This document shows, in pieces, positions 16,617 through 25,318 of a stretch of DNA of 64,000 nucleotides (position 1 is its first letter; every line of letters starts with the position of its first letter). The notes under the pieces were generated by a model, which was not told where the DNA came from, did no database searches, and saw only the letters and a program-made list of their open reading frames with translations. The stretch comes from Gordonia prachuapensis (lineage in GTDB: Bacteria; Actinomycetota; Actinomycetes; Mycobacteriales; Mycobacteriaceae), in NCBI RefSeq assembly GCF_036350515.1, contig NZ_JAZDUE010000014.1, positions 62,001-126,000 of the forward strand, read 5' to 3'. The position numbers and the translations under genes were made by a program.

Positions 16617-17639
16617 GTGCTGGTGACTTCCGGGTCGACGGCCACGCGACGGCGGGCCCTGCAGGCGGTGGGCGTGGTGATCGTCGTCATCGTGGCCACG
16701 CTGGCGGTGATCGAGGCCCGCGGGGCGTCGGGCGAGGGTGGTGCGCGCTCGAAGCTGACCCTGATCGCCCCGGCTGCCGTCGGCGGTGGGTGGGATCTGG
16801 TCGCACGAGAATCCCAGCAGGCGCTGCGCAGCGACGGCATCGTCAACACCGTCAACGTGGTCAACATCCCCGGCGCCGGTGGCACGATCGGCCTGTCGCA
16901 GCTCGTGGGGCTGGAGGGAGACGGCCAGACACTCATGGTCACGGGAACGGTGATGCTGGGCGGGATCGCCCAGGCCGGCAGCTCCACCACCCTCGACGAC
17001 ACCACCGCGATCACCCGCCTGGCAGAGGATTTCGAGGTCATCGCGGTACCCGATTCGTCGCCGTACGAGACTCTCGACGATTTCATCGAGGCGTGGCGTC
17101 GCGACCCGGCAGCGATCCCGATCGGCGGCGGCTCAGCCGGCGGCATCGACCATCTCGTGGCCGCCCAGTTGGCGCAGGCGGTCGGACTCGCCCCCAACGA
17201 CCTCGTGTACACCCCGCACAGTGGCGGCGGTGAGCTCACCCTGTCGCTCACCTCGACGGCGGCCGGCACCGTCAACGTCGGGATCAGCGGCTACAACGAC
17301 TTCCGCGACCTCATCGACGGTGGACGATTGCGTGCGCTGGCCGTCGTCGCACCGGAACCCCTACCGGGAGTGGATGTCCCGACGATGATCGACCTCGGGT
17401 ATCCGCAGGTCGACCTGGTGAACTGGCGCGGATTCGTCGCACCCCCGGGGATCAGCAACGCCGAGCGCAGCGAACTCATCGCGATCGTCGAGGAGATGAT
17501 CAAGACCGAGAGCTGGCAGGAGGCGATCGAGATCAATCGCTGGGTGGAGAGCTTCGCCCAGGGCGAGGTGTTCGCGGAGTTCATCGACGCCGAACAGCAA
17601 CGGATCACCGATCTGACAAAGGAGTTGGGGTTGGTATGA
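16617..17639 (+). CDS. tctC: Tripartite tricarboxylate transporter, substrate-binding protein
   Basis: About 340 residues. A basic N-terminus and one hydrophobic helix (ALQAVGVVIVVIVATLAVIEA) export or anchor the protein; I see no lipobox cysteine. The body is a TctC/BugT-type periplasmic-binding fold, with LIAPAAVGGGWDLVARESQQAL near the start, PGAGGTIGLSQL and GGGSAGGIDHL. It captures a carboxylate outside the membrane for TctBA. TTG 16611, GTG 16614 and GTG 16617 are stacked after AGAGG; GTG 16617 has the best spacing. It is first in tctCBA and its stop overlaps the tctB start. The true substrate (citrate or another acid) is unknown. Confidence 0.9.
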   Translation: MLVTSGSTATRRRALQAVGVVIVVIVATLAVIEARGASGEGGARSKLTLIAPAAVGGGWDLVARESQQALRSDGIVNTVNVVNIPGAGGTIGLSQLVGLEGDGQTLMVTGTVMLGGIAQAGSSTTLDDTTAITRLAEDFEVIAVPDSSPYETLDDFIEAWRRDPAAIPIGGGSAGGIDHLVAAQLAQAVGLAPNDLVYTPHSGGGELTLSLTSTAAGTVNVGISGYNDFRDLIDGGRLRALAVVAPEPLPGVDVPTMIDLGYPQVDLVNWRGFVAPPGISNAERSELIAIVEEMIKTESWQEAIEINRWVESFAQGEVFAEFIDAEQQRITDLTKELGLV

Positions 17640-18178
17640 CCGGCGACTCAGGCACCGCGACCCCGAGCGCATCACCGCGGCGCGACTACGGAGAACTGAT
17701 CATTCCGGCCGTGCTCGTCCTGGTCGGCACGGTGGTGATCGCCGGGATCGTCACGATGGACGAGGCAGGCGACGGCGGACTGTTCGGGGCCAAGGCATTC
17801 CCGTGGATCGTCGCTGGGCTCTGCTACGTGGTGGCGATCCTCATGGCCGTCTCCGTGTTCCGGCCGACGCCTCGGCCGCAGTCGGCCGACCCCGGCGACG
17901 AGGCCGATCTGATCCTCGATCACGGGCACGCACCGGCAGAGGCCAGCAACTGGCGGTCGGTCGTCATCGTCGTCGGTGGCGTCCTGCTGTTCATCCTGAT
18001 ACTGGAGCCGATCGGGTGGCTGATCTCGGGGACCCTTCTGTTCGCCATCGTCGCTGTCGGCCTGGGTGCCCGCAACCACATCGCGAGCGTGCTCGGCGGA
18101 CTCGGTATCGCCTCGGTGATCCAACTGGCGTTCAGCGGTCTGCTGGGGATCTACATCCCACCGGGCATCCTGGGGTGA
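17636..18178 (+). CDS. tctB: Tripartite tricarboxylate transporter, small membrane subunit
   Basis: 180 residues with four hydrophobic helices: one near LIIPAVLVLVGTVVIAGIV, one around FPWIVAGLCYVVAILMAV, and two in the C-terminal third. This size and topology, and the place between tctC and tctA, identify TctB, which pairs with TctA in the membrane. The ATG overlaps the tctC stop (ATGA). Confidence 0.9.
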   Translation: MTGDSGTATPSASPRRDYGELIIPAVLVLVGTVVIAGIVTMDEAGDGGLFGAKAFPWIVAGLCYVVAILMAVSVFRPTPRPQSADPGDEADLILDHGHAPAEASNWRSVVIVVGGVLLFILILEPIGWLISGTLLFAIVAVGLGARNHIASVLGGLGIASVIQLAFSGLLGIYIPPGILG

Positions 18179-18185
18179 GCACGCC

Positions 18186-19688
18186 ATGGATCAACTGAGC
18201 AATCTGATCACCGGCTTCGGCGACGTCTTCACGCTCAACAACTTGCTGTTCGTCCTCGTCGGCGCGCTGCTGGGGACGGCTGTCGGCGTGCTGCCCGGGC
18301 TCGGGTCGGCGATGGCGGTCGCGCTGCTGCTGCCGTTGACCGCGAGCCTGAATCCGTTGGGCGCCCTCGCGATGTTCGCCGGCGTCTATTTCGGTGGCCT
18401 GTTCGGCGACTCCATCGCCGGCATCCTGATGAACACGCCGGGGAACAGTACGGCGATCGCGTCGTCGTTGGAGGGCCACCGGATGGCCCGGTCGGGGCGG
18501 GCCCCGCAAGCGCTTGCGACCGCCGCGATCGGAGCGTTTCTCGGAGGCATCCTCGCGACCGTGCTGGTCGTGTTCTTCGCGCCCGCCATGGCGGATGCGG
18601 CGACCAGGTTCGGCCCGGCCGAGTTCTTCGCGCTCGCCGTCTTCGCGTTCGTGGCGATCTCGACCGTGGTGTCGGACTCGGCGGTTCGCGGCCTCGCGGG
18701 ACTGGCGATCGGTCTGGCCATCGCCATGGTCGGCATCGACCAGCCGACCGGTACCGAGCGGCTCACCTTCGGTGTCCGCACACTCTTCGACGGGATCGAC
18801 ATCGTCGTGATCACCGTCGCGTTGCTCGCCCTGGGCGAGGTGATCTACCAGGCCTCGCGCATCGGTCGACCCGATGAGGCCCAACTGCTCTCCAGCGGCG
18901 GCCGGCCCTTCCTCAGTCGCGGGGAGTTCCGTCAGGCGCTTCCCGCCTGGCTGCGCGGGACCGGCTTCGGTGTGCCGTTCGGCGTGATACCCGCCGGCGG
19001 CGCCGAAGTACCGACCTTCCTGTCCTACGGCGCCGAGCGCACCCTGGCGCGCAGGCGCAAGGACTCACAGTTCGGCAAGGGCGCCATCGAGGGCGTGGCG
19101 GGGCCGGAGGCGGCCGGCAACGCGACCGCGGGCACGGCGATGGGTGCTCTGCTCGCCTTGGGTCTGCCGACCTCGGCCACCGCTGCGGTACTGCTGATCG
19201 CGTTCCGCCAGTACGGCATGCAGCCCGGGCCGCTGCTGTTCGAACGCAACGGGGAGATCGTGTGGGCATTGCTGGCCAGCCTGTTCATCGCGATGGTCGT
19301 GCTGCTGATCCTGAACCTGCCGATGGCCCCGCTGTGGGCGAACCTCCTCAAGGTGCCCAAGGCCTACCTGTACGCCGGCATCGCCCTGCTGGCGGCCTTC
19401 GGCGTGTACGTGGCGGCGTCGAGCGTCACCGACCTGTTGATCATGCTGGCGCTGGGCCTGCTCGGATTCGTGATGCGACGCTACGACGTCCCGATCGCCC
19501 CGGTGCTCATCGCCGTCATCCTCGGGCCGCTGGCGGAGTACTCGCTGCGCGACGCCATGGTCAACTCCGGCAACGATCCGATGGTGCTGATCAGCAGCCC
19601 GATCACGATCGTCCTTTACACGGTGCTGATCGCGGGGGTTGTATGGGCGGTGATCCGCCGCCGACGAACTGTCAGCGCGGACTTCTGA
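18186..19688 (+). CDS. tctA: Tripartite tricarboxylate transporter, large permease subunit
   Basis: 500 residues, about 11-12 membrane helices. Family signatures are VGVLPGLGSAMAVALLLPLT near residue 35, YFGGLFGDSIAGILMNTPG, PFGVIPAGGAEVPTFLSYGAE and ALGLPTSATAAVLLIA. It forms the ion-driven transport channel with TctB. GGGGTGAGC lies before the ATG. No citrate-sensing kinase pair (TctDE/CitAB) adjoins it. The three genes are an insertion relative to the mycobacterial order. Confidence 0.94.
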   Translation: MDQLSNLITGFGDVFTLNNLLFVLVGALLGTAVGVLPGLGSAMAVALLLPLTASLNPLGALAMFAGVYFGGLFGDSIAGILMNTPGNSTAIASSLEGHRMARSGRAPQALATAAIGAFLGGILATVLVVFFAPAMADAATRFGPAEFFALAVFAFVAISTVVSDSAVRGLAGLAIGLAIAMVGIDQPTGTERLTFGVRTLFDGIDIVVITVALLALGEVIYQASRIGRPDEAQLLSSGGRPFLSRGEFRQALPAWLRGTGFGVPFGVIPAGGAEVPTFLSYGAERTLARRRKDSQFGKGAIEGVAGPEAAGNATAGTAMGALLALGLPTSATAAVLLIAFRQYGMQPGPLLFERNGEIVWALLASLFIAMVVLLILNLPMAPLWANLLKVPKAYLYAGIALLAAFGVYVAASSVTDLLIMLALGLLGFVMRRYDVPIAPVLIAVILGPLAEYSLRDAMVNSGNDPMVLISSPITIVLYTVLIAGVVWAVIRRRRTVSADF

Positions 19689-19717
19689 ATCCGATCACGA
19701 CCGAGCGAGGCCCCCGC

Positions 19718-20104
19718 ATGCCGCACCCGATCATGTTCTCCGACGACGACCCCTATCTGCTGCGGGTCCGCGAGATCGCGCTGGCCCTGCCCGATACCAC
19801 CGAGGTCGTCGCGCACGGGCGGCCGACATTCCGCTGCGGCAAGATGTTCGGCAACTACGGGGGCAGCGTCAAGGGCAGCCAGGACCGCCACGACCAGTCG
19901 CTGCTCTTCATCCCGGACACATCGGAGCGGGAGGCGCTGCTCGCGGATTCCCGGTTCTATCTGCCCGCCTACCTCGGGGCGTACGGCTGGCTGGGCATCC
20001 TGCTCGACGACGACACCGACTGGACCGAGGTGTCGGAGTTGCTCGACGCGAGTTATCGGCAGATCGCACCCAAGAAGTCGATCGCGAAACTCGAAGCTCA
20101 GTAG
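19718..20104 (+). CDS. MmcQ/YjbR-family DNA-binding-fold protein
   Basis: 128 residues from ATG 19718. The sequence VREIALALPDTTEVVAHGRPTFRCGKMF near the start and the closing YRQIAPKKSIAKLEAQ are typical of the YjbR/CyaY-like family, whose members have a double-wing DNA-binding-like fold. The role is unknown. It lies 29 bases after tctA but has its own GAGG site, and may or may not belong to the operon. Convergent with the next gene. Confidence 0.82.
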   Translation: MPHPIMFSDDDPYLLRVREIALALPDTTEVVAHGRPTFRCGKMFGNYGGSVKGSQDRHDQSLLFIPDTSEREALLADSRFYLPAYLGAYGWLGILLDDDTDWTEVSELLDASYRQIAPKKSIAKLEAQ

Positions 20105-20105
20105 G

Positions 20106-20119
20106 CGATTCCCGAATCG
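20106..20119. terminator. Short hairpin between convergent genes
   Basis: CGATTC-CC-GAATCG is a perfect 6-bp dyad in the 21-base gap between the YjbR and MetE-like stop codons. The two-base spacer makes a tight loop. It is too short to be sure it terminates transcription. Confidence 0.3.
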
Positions 20120-20125
20120 GCCCGC

Positions 20126-21160
20126 TCAGAGCGCGTCGGGGTCGGTGCCGAGCAGTTCCCCGGCCGCCGCACAGACCGCCAGAGCGGCCTTCGCCCATCC
20201 GGGGTCTGCTCCGGCGAGCCCACACGTGGGGCTGACGATGACGCTCTGCGACAACACTTTCCGATCGAGTCCGATGCGGTCGATCAAGCCCGCCAACCGC
20301 TGCGCCACCGACTCGGCGCGCACTCGGCGATCGGCGGCGACCGCGGGGACCACACCCGCCACGAGCAGGTCGCCGCGGTCCAGCAGATTCCCGAGGCCGT
20401 CGAGGTCCTCCGTCGTCGTCGTGCTCAGGTCGAGCGACCACCCGACACCCCGCAGGCGCTGGATCAGGTCCCACCGCACCGGCGCACAACTGTGCACGAG
20501 GGCGGGGCGCCCGACCTGCTCGACGAGTCCGCGCAGAGCGTCGGCGACCTCGGCGACCGGCACGGCGGGGATGGTGTCGAAGCGGGTCAGCGGCGGCACG
20601 GTCCCGTCGATCACCTGGCCGATCATCGGTTCGTCGATCTGGACGATGACCTCGGCACCGAGCCGGCGGGTCACGTCGGCCACCAGTTCTCCGATGCCCT
20701 CGGCGGTCGAGGCGACGACGTCGCGCACGGCGCCGCGGTCCCGGAGCACTTTGTGCCCGGTCGGCAGTTCGACCGACGCCGACAAGGTGAATGGCCCGGC
20801 CACCTGGATCTTGAAGGGTCGCGAGGTTCCGACGAAACCAGCTCTGTCCCAGAGCTCTTCAACGGCGTCGAGGTCGACCCGCAGCATGTCGCGGGCGCGG
20901 CGGGCGGCGCCCGAGCCACGGGCCGCGAGGCGATATCCCCAGGTGTCGGCGTCCATCGGCAGATCGACGAGGATCGCCGCCATCCGTCCGACCATGTCGG
21001 CGCCGATGCCGCGCGCCGGCAGTTCCACGAGATGCGCGAGGTCGAGCTCGCCGTTGACCACGGCCGCCGCCTCACGCGGGTCGGTGCCGGGCATGGAGCC
21101 GACACCCGTCCCGGTACCGCCGGTGACCAGGGCACCGTCGGCGACGTCGGCGCGGGTCAC
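20126..21160 (-). CDS. MetE C-terminal-like (cobalamin-independent methionine synthase fold) protein
   Basis: 344 residues, about half of full MetE, so it has only the catalytic-type barrel. Features are GTGVGSMPGTDPREAA, the DEP triplet in VIVQIDEPMIG, HSCAP and SPTCGLAGADPGWA, where His, Cys and Cys match the zinc-ligand pattern of the MetE/UROD superfamily. It corresponds by position to M. tuberculosis Rv3015c. It may be a methyltransferase, but a full methionine synthase role is not supported by its length. The GTG start overlaps the mnmA stop by 4 bases. Confidence 0.82.
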   Translation of the reverse strand: MTRADVADGALVTGGTGTGVGSMPGTDPREAAAVVNGELDLAHLVELPARGIGADMVGRMAAILVDLPMDADTWGYRLAARGSGAARRARDMLRVDLDAVEELWDRAGFVGTSRPFKIQVAGPFTLSASVELPTGHKVLRDRGAVRDVVASTAEGIGELVADVTRRLGAEVIVQIDEPMIGQVIDGTVPPLTRFDTIPAVPVAEVADALRGLVEQVGRPALVHSCAPVRWDLIQRLRGVGWSLDLSTTTTEDLDGLGNLLDRGDLLVAGVVPAVAADRRVRAESVAQRLAGLIDRIGLDRKVLSQSVIVSPTCGLAGADPGWAKAALAVCAAAGELLGTDPDAL

Positions 21161-22302
21161 TGGTGGGAGCCTGCCGAGGCCCGCATTCCCGGCACACCGG
21201 TGGCGGGATCGGAATCCGTCGTGGCGATCCGACCGGACCCGAGCACCAGGTCTCCGTGTCGTGCGTCGGGCGCGTAGAGCACTGCCGCCTGACCGCGGGC
21301 CACACCTGTCAGCGGTTCGGCCAGGGCGATCTCGATCATCGGCTCACCGTCGCGGGTCACCGGTGTCGCACGCGCCGGCGCCAGGCCGCCGTGGGCCCGG
21401 ACCTGCACCATCGCGTCCACTGGCCCATCGGGCACCTCGCCGGACGTCCAGACCGCGCGGTGCGCGGTGATCGACCAGACATCGAGGTGGGCCGCGGAGC
21501 CGACCGTCACGGTGCCCGATGCGGGATCGATGTCGGTCACGTAGCGCGGCCGGCCGTCGGCGGCCGGGGCCTCGATGCCGAGGCCCTTGCGCTGGCCGAT
21601 GGTGAATCCGTGCACGCCTTCGTGATCGGCGAGCCGATCCCCGGTGTCGGCGTCGACGACGGCTCCCGGTCGGATGCCGATGCGGGCACCGAGGAACGCG
21701 CGGGTGTCGCCGGTCGGGATGAAGCAGATGTCATGGGAATCGGGCTTCTCCGCGACGGCCAGACCGCGTCGGGCCGCCTCCTCCCGGATCTCACCCTTCG
21801 GGGTGTCGCCCACCGGGAACATCGCCCGGCCGAGCTGTTCGGCGGTGAGGACGGCCAGCACGTAGGACTGGTCCTTGTCCTCGTCGACCGCGCGGCGCAG
21901 TTCACCGTCGGTGAGACGCGCGTAGTGCCCGGTGGCGAGCGCGTCGAAACCGAGCGCGACGGCCTTCTGCGCGAGCGCGGCGAACTTGATCTTCTCGTTG
22001 CAGGTCAAACAAGGATTCGGGGTCTGCCCGGCGGCGTAGGCGTCGACGAACTCGTCGATGACGTCGTCCTTGAAACGGTCCGCGAAATCCCAGACGTAGA
22101 ACGGGATGCCGAGCACGTCGGCCACACGCCGGGCATCCGAGGCATCCTCCCGCGAGCAGCACCCTCGTGATCCGCTGCGCAGCGCTCCCGGCGCTGTCGA
22201 CAGCGCCAGGTGCACGCCCACCACATCATGTCCGGCGTCCACGGCCCGGGCGGCCGCGACCGAGGAGTCGACGCCCCCGCTCATCGCTGCGAGTACCCGC
22301 AT
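21157..22302 (-). CDS. mnmA: tRNA-specific 2-thiouridylase
   Basis: 381 residues. Uses ATP and persulfide sulfur to make 2-thiouridine at wobble position 34 of Lys, Glu and Gln tRNAs. The P-loop is AAMSGGVDSSVAA (5-17). Catalytic cysteines are C101 (NPCLTCNEKIKF) and C193 (SHDICFIPTGD); the RKGLG segment near residue 240 is also conserved. The ATG overlaps the stop of iscS by one base (TGATG), with GGGGAGG upstream, so sulfur donor and thiolase are coupled. Confidence 0.95.
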   Translation of the reverse strand: MRVLAAMSGGVDSSVAAARAVDAGHDVVGVHLALSTAPGALRSGSRGCCSREDASDARRVADVLGIPFYVWDFADRFKDDVIDEFVDAYAAGQTPNPCLTCNEKIKFAALAQKAVALGFDALATGHYARLTDGELRRAVDEDKDQSYVLAVLTAEQLGRAMFPVGDTPKGEIREEAARRGLAVAEKPDSHDICFIPTGDTRAFLGARIGIRPGAVVDADTGDRLADHEGVHGFTIGQRKGLGIEAPAADGRPRYVTDIDPASGTVTVGSAAHLDVWSITAHRAVWTSGEVPDGPVDAMVQVRAHGGLAPARATPVTRDGEPMIEIALAEPLTGVARGQAAVLYAPDARHGDLVLGSGRIATTDSDPATGVPGMRASAGSHQ

Positions 22303-23510
22303 CAGCGCACCTCCCCACTCGGTGACGAGACCAGGCCCGCGGCACGAGCCCGATCGACGATCTGACCGATGACATCGGCGACCGCCTCGACGTCGGCCGT
22401 CGTCGAGGTCGGTGCGAGCGAGAATCTCAGCGATCCGCGGGCGGTCGGGACGTCGAGGCCCATCGCCAACAACACGTGACTGGCCTGCGCGACGCCCGCG
22501 GTACACGCGGAACCGGTCGAGCATTCGACGCCGTTGGCGTCGAGCAGCATGAGCAGCGAATCACCCTCGCATCCATCGAACGAGACGTGCACGTTGCCCG
22601 GCAACCGGCGGGCGTCGCGCGGCCCGTTGGCCGTGGTGCCACCGACGGCGAGGAGGGCGGCGAAGAGCTGTTCGCGCAGCGCGGTCACCGCGTCGAGATT
22701 GGCGTCCATGTGGTCGATCGACCAGCGCAGGGCTGCCGCCATACCCGCCGCGCCTGCGACATCCTGTGTCCCCGACCGCACGTCGCGTTCGTGACCACCG
22801 CCGTGCAGCAGCGGTACGCAGTCGACGTCGCGGCGCAACAACAGTGCGCCGACGCCTTGCGGACCGCCGAACTTGTGGGCCGCGAGACTCAGTGCGGACA
22901 GTCCGCTCGCGCCGAAGTCGACCGGGATGTGCCCGACGGCCTGGATGGCATCCGAATGGACCGGGACCCCGAACTCGGCGCCGATGGCCGCGAGTTCGGT
23001 GATCGGCTGGATGGTCCCGACCTCGTTGTTCGCCCACATCACCGAGATCACGGCCGTGTCGTTGGCGTGCTCGGCGAGTTCCGCGCGAAGCCAGGACGGC
23101 GACACGAAGCCCTGTTCATCGACCGGCGCGATCACGAGTTCGGCGTCGTCGGCATCGGCCAGCCAGATCGCCGGATCGAGGATCGCGTGGTGTTCTACCG
23201 CGGAGACGATCACCCGCCTTCTGCGCGCGTCGGCTCGGCGGCGCGCACAGTAGATCCCCTTCAGGGCGAGGTTGTCGGACTCGGTGCCACCGCCGGTGAA
23301 GATGACCTCGGAGGGGCGTGCGCCGACCGACGCGGCCACGGACTCACGCGCCTCCTCGAGCCGACGCCGGGCCCAACGCCCGGAACCGTGCAACGACGAG
23401 GCGTTTCCCGGCTGGGCGAAGACAGCGGTCATCGCCTCGACGGCGTCCGGCAGCATGGCCGTCGACGCGGCGTGGTCGAGGTAGATCGGGGCTCGGGAGG
23501 GCGTGGACAT
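22302..23510 (-). CDS. iscS: Cysteine desulfurase (IscS/NifS)
   Basis: 402 residues from ATG 23510. PLP-dependent; removes sulfur from cysteine and holds it as persulfide for MnmA and probably Fe-S assembly. Visible residues are H107/H108 (SAVEHHAI), the PLP lysine K213 (AAHKFGGPQGVG) and the persulfide cysteine C336 in CSTGSACTAG. It matches M. tuberculosis Rv3025c next to trmU/mnmA. No iscU is next to it. Confidence 0.93.
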   Translation of the reverse strand: MSTPSRAPIYLDHAASTAMLPDAVEAMTAVFAQPGNASSLHGSGRWARRRLEEARESVAASVGARPSEVIFTGGGTESDNLALKGIYCARRRADARRRRVIVSAVEHHAILDPAIWLADADDAELVIAPVDEQGFVSPSWLRAELAEHANDTAVISVMWANNEVGTIQPITELAAIGAEFGVPVHSDAIQAVGHIPVDFGASGLSALSLAAHKFGGPQGVGALLLRRDVDCVPLLHGGGHERDVRSGTQDVAGAAGMAAALRWSIDHMDANLDAVTALREQLFAALLAVGGTTANGPRDARRLPGNVHVSFDGCEGDSLLMLLDANGVECSTGSACTAGVAQASHVLLAMGLDVPTARGSLRFSLAPTSTTADVEAVADVIGQIVDRARAAGLVSSPSGEVR

Positions 23511-23602
23511 GTCTTTGCAAGGATAAACGCGCACCGACGGCCTACCAATTCCCGCGCGTCGCGCGGTGACACGATCGACACGCCGACCGGTCGCAGCGCG
23601 GG

Positions 23603-24688
23603 TCAGTCGTCGAACACCAGAACCGGCTTGATCGCGGTGCCGGCGAGCGAATCGGCCGCGGCCCGCTCGATGTCGGCGAACGGGTAGACGGTCACCAGAT
23701 CGTCCAGGGGAAGCCCACCGGCAAGGTAGAGCGAAGCGAGTTCGGGAATGGTCTCACGCGGGACCACGTCGCCCTCGATCACGCCGTGGATCGACAGACC
23801 CTTGTACAGGACGCGCATGACGTCGAACTCGAGAGTGCGTCCGATGCCGACGAGCGCGATGTCGCCGCGCGGTTCGGCGGCGTCGACGGCCGCGGCGAAC
23901 ACGTCCTGGCGGGCCGTCGTGTCGATGGCGTGATCGGTGCCTCGCCCGTGGACGCCGCACACCGCCCGGGCCACGTCGTCGACGGCCGTCGGATCGACCG
24001 CGCCGACCGCGCCGAACTTCATCGCCAGCTCACGTCGAGCAGCGATCGGATCGACGGCCACCACGGCTGCGCCCGCCCGCACCGCCGCCGACACCGCGCA
24101 GAGTCCCACGCTGCCGGCGCCGTAGACGGTCATGGTCGAGCCGGGTGCCGGCCGGAGCACGCGGGTGACGGTCCCGTAACCGGTCTGCACGCCACACCCC
24201 AGCGGCGCGGCCATCGCCGGAGCCAGCTCGGCAGGAATCGGGATCGCATTGTCCGCGTGGGCAAGTGCGAAGGTGGCGAAGCTGGATTGTCCGAAGAAAC
24301 CGCCGAACACCGGGGCGCCGTCACGCGTGAGCGTCGGTGTGCCGTCGGATCGACCCGCGGTGTTGAGGCCCGAGGTGCAGTACGCGGGGTGGCCGGAGCC
24401 GCACTGGCCGCACCGCCCACAGCTGCGGAACGTCAGGCAGACCGACTGCCCCGGCGAGAGCCCGGTGACACCGTCCCCGACCGCCTCGACCACGCCGGCC
24501 CCCTCATGCCCGAACACCTGCGGTAGCCGTCGCTTCGACCAGGTCGCCTTCATACCGAGATCGGTGTGGCAGATGCCGACCGCCCGCATCCTGACGAGCA
24601 CCTCGCCCGCGCGGGGCTCGTCGATCTCGACGCCCTGCACCTCGAAGGGACCGCCCGGCGCGGTGACGACGGCGGCGTCGATCTGCAC
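23603..24688 (-). CDS. Zinc-dependent alcohol dehydrogenase (aryl-alcohol type)
   Basis: 361 residues, a medium-chain dehydrogenase. The catalytic zinc site is GICHTDLG plus GHEGAGVVEAVGDGV; the structural zinc cysteines are RSCGRCGQCGSGHPAYC. The Rossmann motif VYGAGSVGLCAVSAA precedes an acidic residue in VVAVDPIA, so NAD is the expected cofactor. Overall pattern resembles XylB/benzyl-alcohol and geraniol-type dehydrogenases. The 5-base gap to the upstream GXWXG gene suggests an operon. The substrate is unknown. Confidence 0.88.
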   Translation of the reverse strand: MQIDAAVVTAPGGPFEVQGVEIDEPRAGEVLVRMRAVGICHTDLGMKATWSKRRLPQVFGHEGAGVVEAVGDGVTGLSPGQSVCLTFRSCGRCGQCGSGHPAYCTSGLNTAGRSDGTPTLTRDGAPVFGGFFGQSSFATFALAHADNAIPIPAELAPAMAAPLGCGVQTGYGTVTRVLRPAPGSTMTVYGAGSVGLCAVSAAVRAGAAVVAVDPIAARRELAMKFGAVGAVDPTAVDDVARAVCGVHGRGTDHAIDTTARQDVFAAAVDAAEPRGDIALVGIGRTLEFDVMRVLYKGLSIHGVIEGDVVPRETIPELASLYLAGGLPLDDLVTVYPFADIERAAADSLAGTAIKPVLVFDD

Positions 24689-24693
24689 GGGCG

Positions 24694-25179
24694 TCAGACC
24701 CGTTCGAGGTAGAAGTACAGGTGGCGGCCGTCGACAACGCCGCCCTTGCCGTTCATGATGCCCATCACGGTCGTGTCGTCCACCCGCTTGAAGTGGTCGA
24801 TGACCGGTTGCCCGTCGTAGACCATCGAGGCGGTGACCTCACCCCGGAACTCGATGGCCCACAGGCTCGCCTCGCCTTTGCCGAGCTTCTTGTCGGAGAA
24901 CAGTTTTCCGTCCTCGCCCCGGCACACGAGCGGCTGGACATCGCTGCGCGAGGTGAAGGTCTTGCCGTACCAGCCGGCCTTCTCCAGCATCCCGTTCACC
25001 GGATGACCGGTGGTGAACTCGCCGCCCTTCCACGGGCCGAACATCTCCTCGGGCCGCAATGTCTCCAGCGCCGCCCAGACGGCATCGAGTTCGGCGTCGT
25101 CGACGCGGCCGGTGGCAGCGCGCAACTCAGCGAACCTGGCCTTGGCCTCGGTCCGGGACAGGCCGTGTGCGGTGGTCAT
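24694..25179 (-). CDS. GXWXG/DUF4334-domain protein
   Basis: 161 residues. The motif MFGPWKGGEF fits the GXWXG domain, and the C-terminal half (VYDGQPVIDHFKRVDDTTVMGIMNGKG) fits DUF4334; the two are usually found together. Function is unknown in the family. It lies directly upstream of the alcohol dehydrogenase, so it may act with it. The 139-bp region to the next gene contains an AT-rich patch (ACATATATGAGATAT, 25239-25253) that could include its promoter. Confidence 0.8.
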   Translation of the reverse strand: MTTAHGLSRTEAKARFAELRAATGRVDDAELDAVWAALETLRPEEMFGPWKGGEFTTGHPVNGMLEKAGWYGKTFTSRSDVQPLVCRGEDGKLFSDKKLGKGEASLWAIEFRGEVTASMVYDGQPVIDHFKRVDDTTVMGIMNGKGGVVDGRHLYFYLERV

Positions 25180-25318
25180 GTCGGGGACGCCTCCTGTGGA
25201 TCGGATCTCGCCGCCGAGCGATTGCTCGGTCCCTCACAACATATATGAGATATCCCGGGCGATGAAACGCGGCGCCGAAAGTGTCTCAGGTCTGTGCTGC
25301 AGTCCCGTGCACGCTCGG

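Noticed and set aside
20126..21160. Truncated metE pseudogene
   Set aside because: The half-length form is a stable family of its own (Rv3015c-like) with intact frame, start overlap and metal-ligand residues.
25239..25253. Palindromic operator at the AT-rich patch upstream of the GXWXG gene
   Set aside because: The arms pair poorly; only the AT-richness is notable, probably a -10 region.
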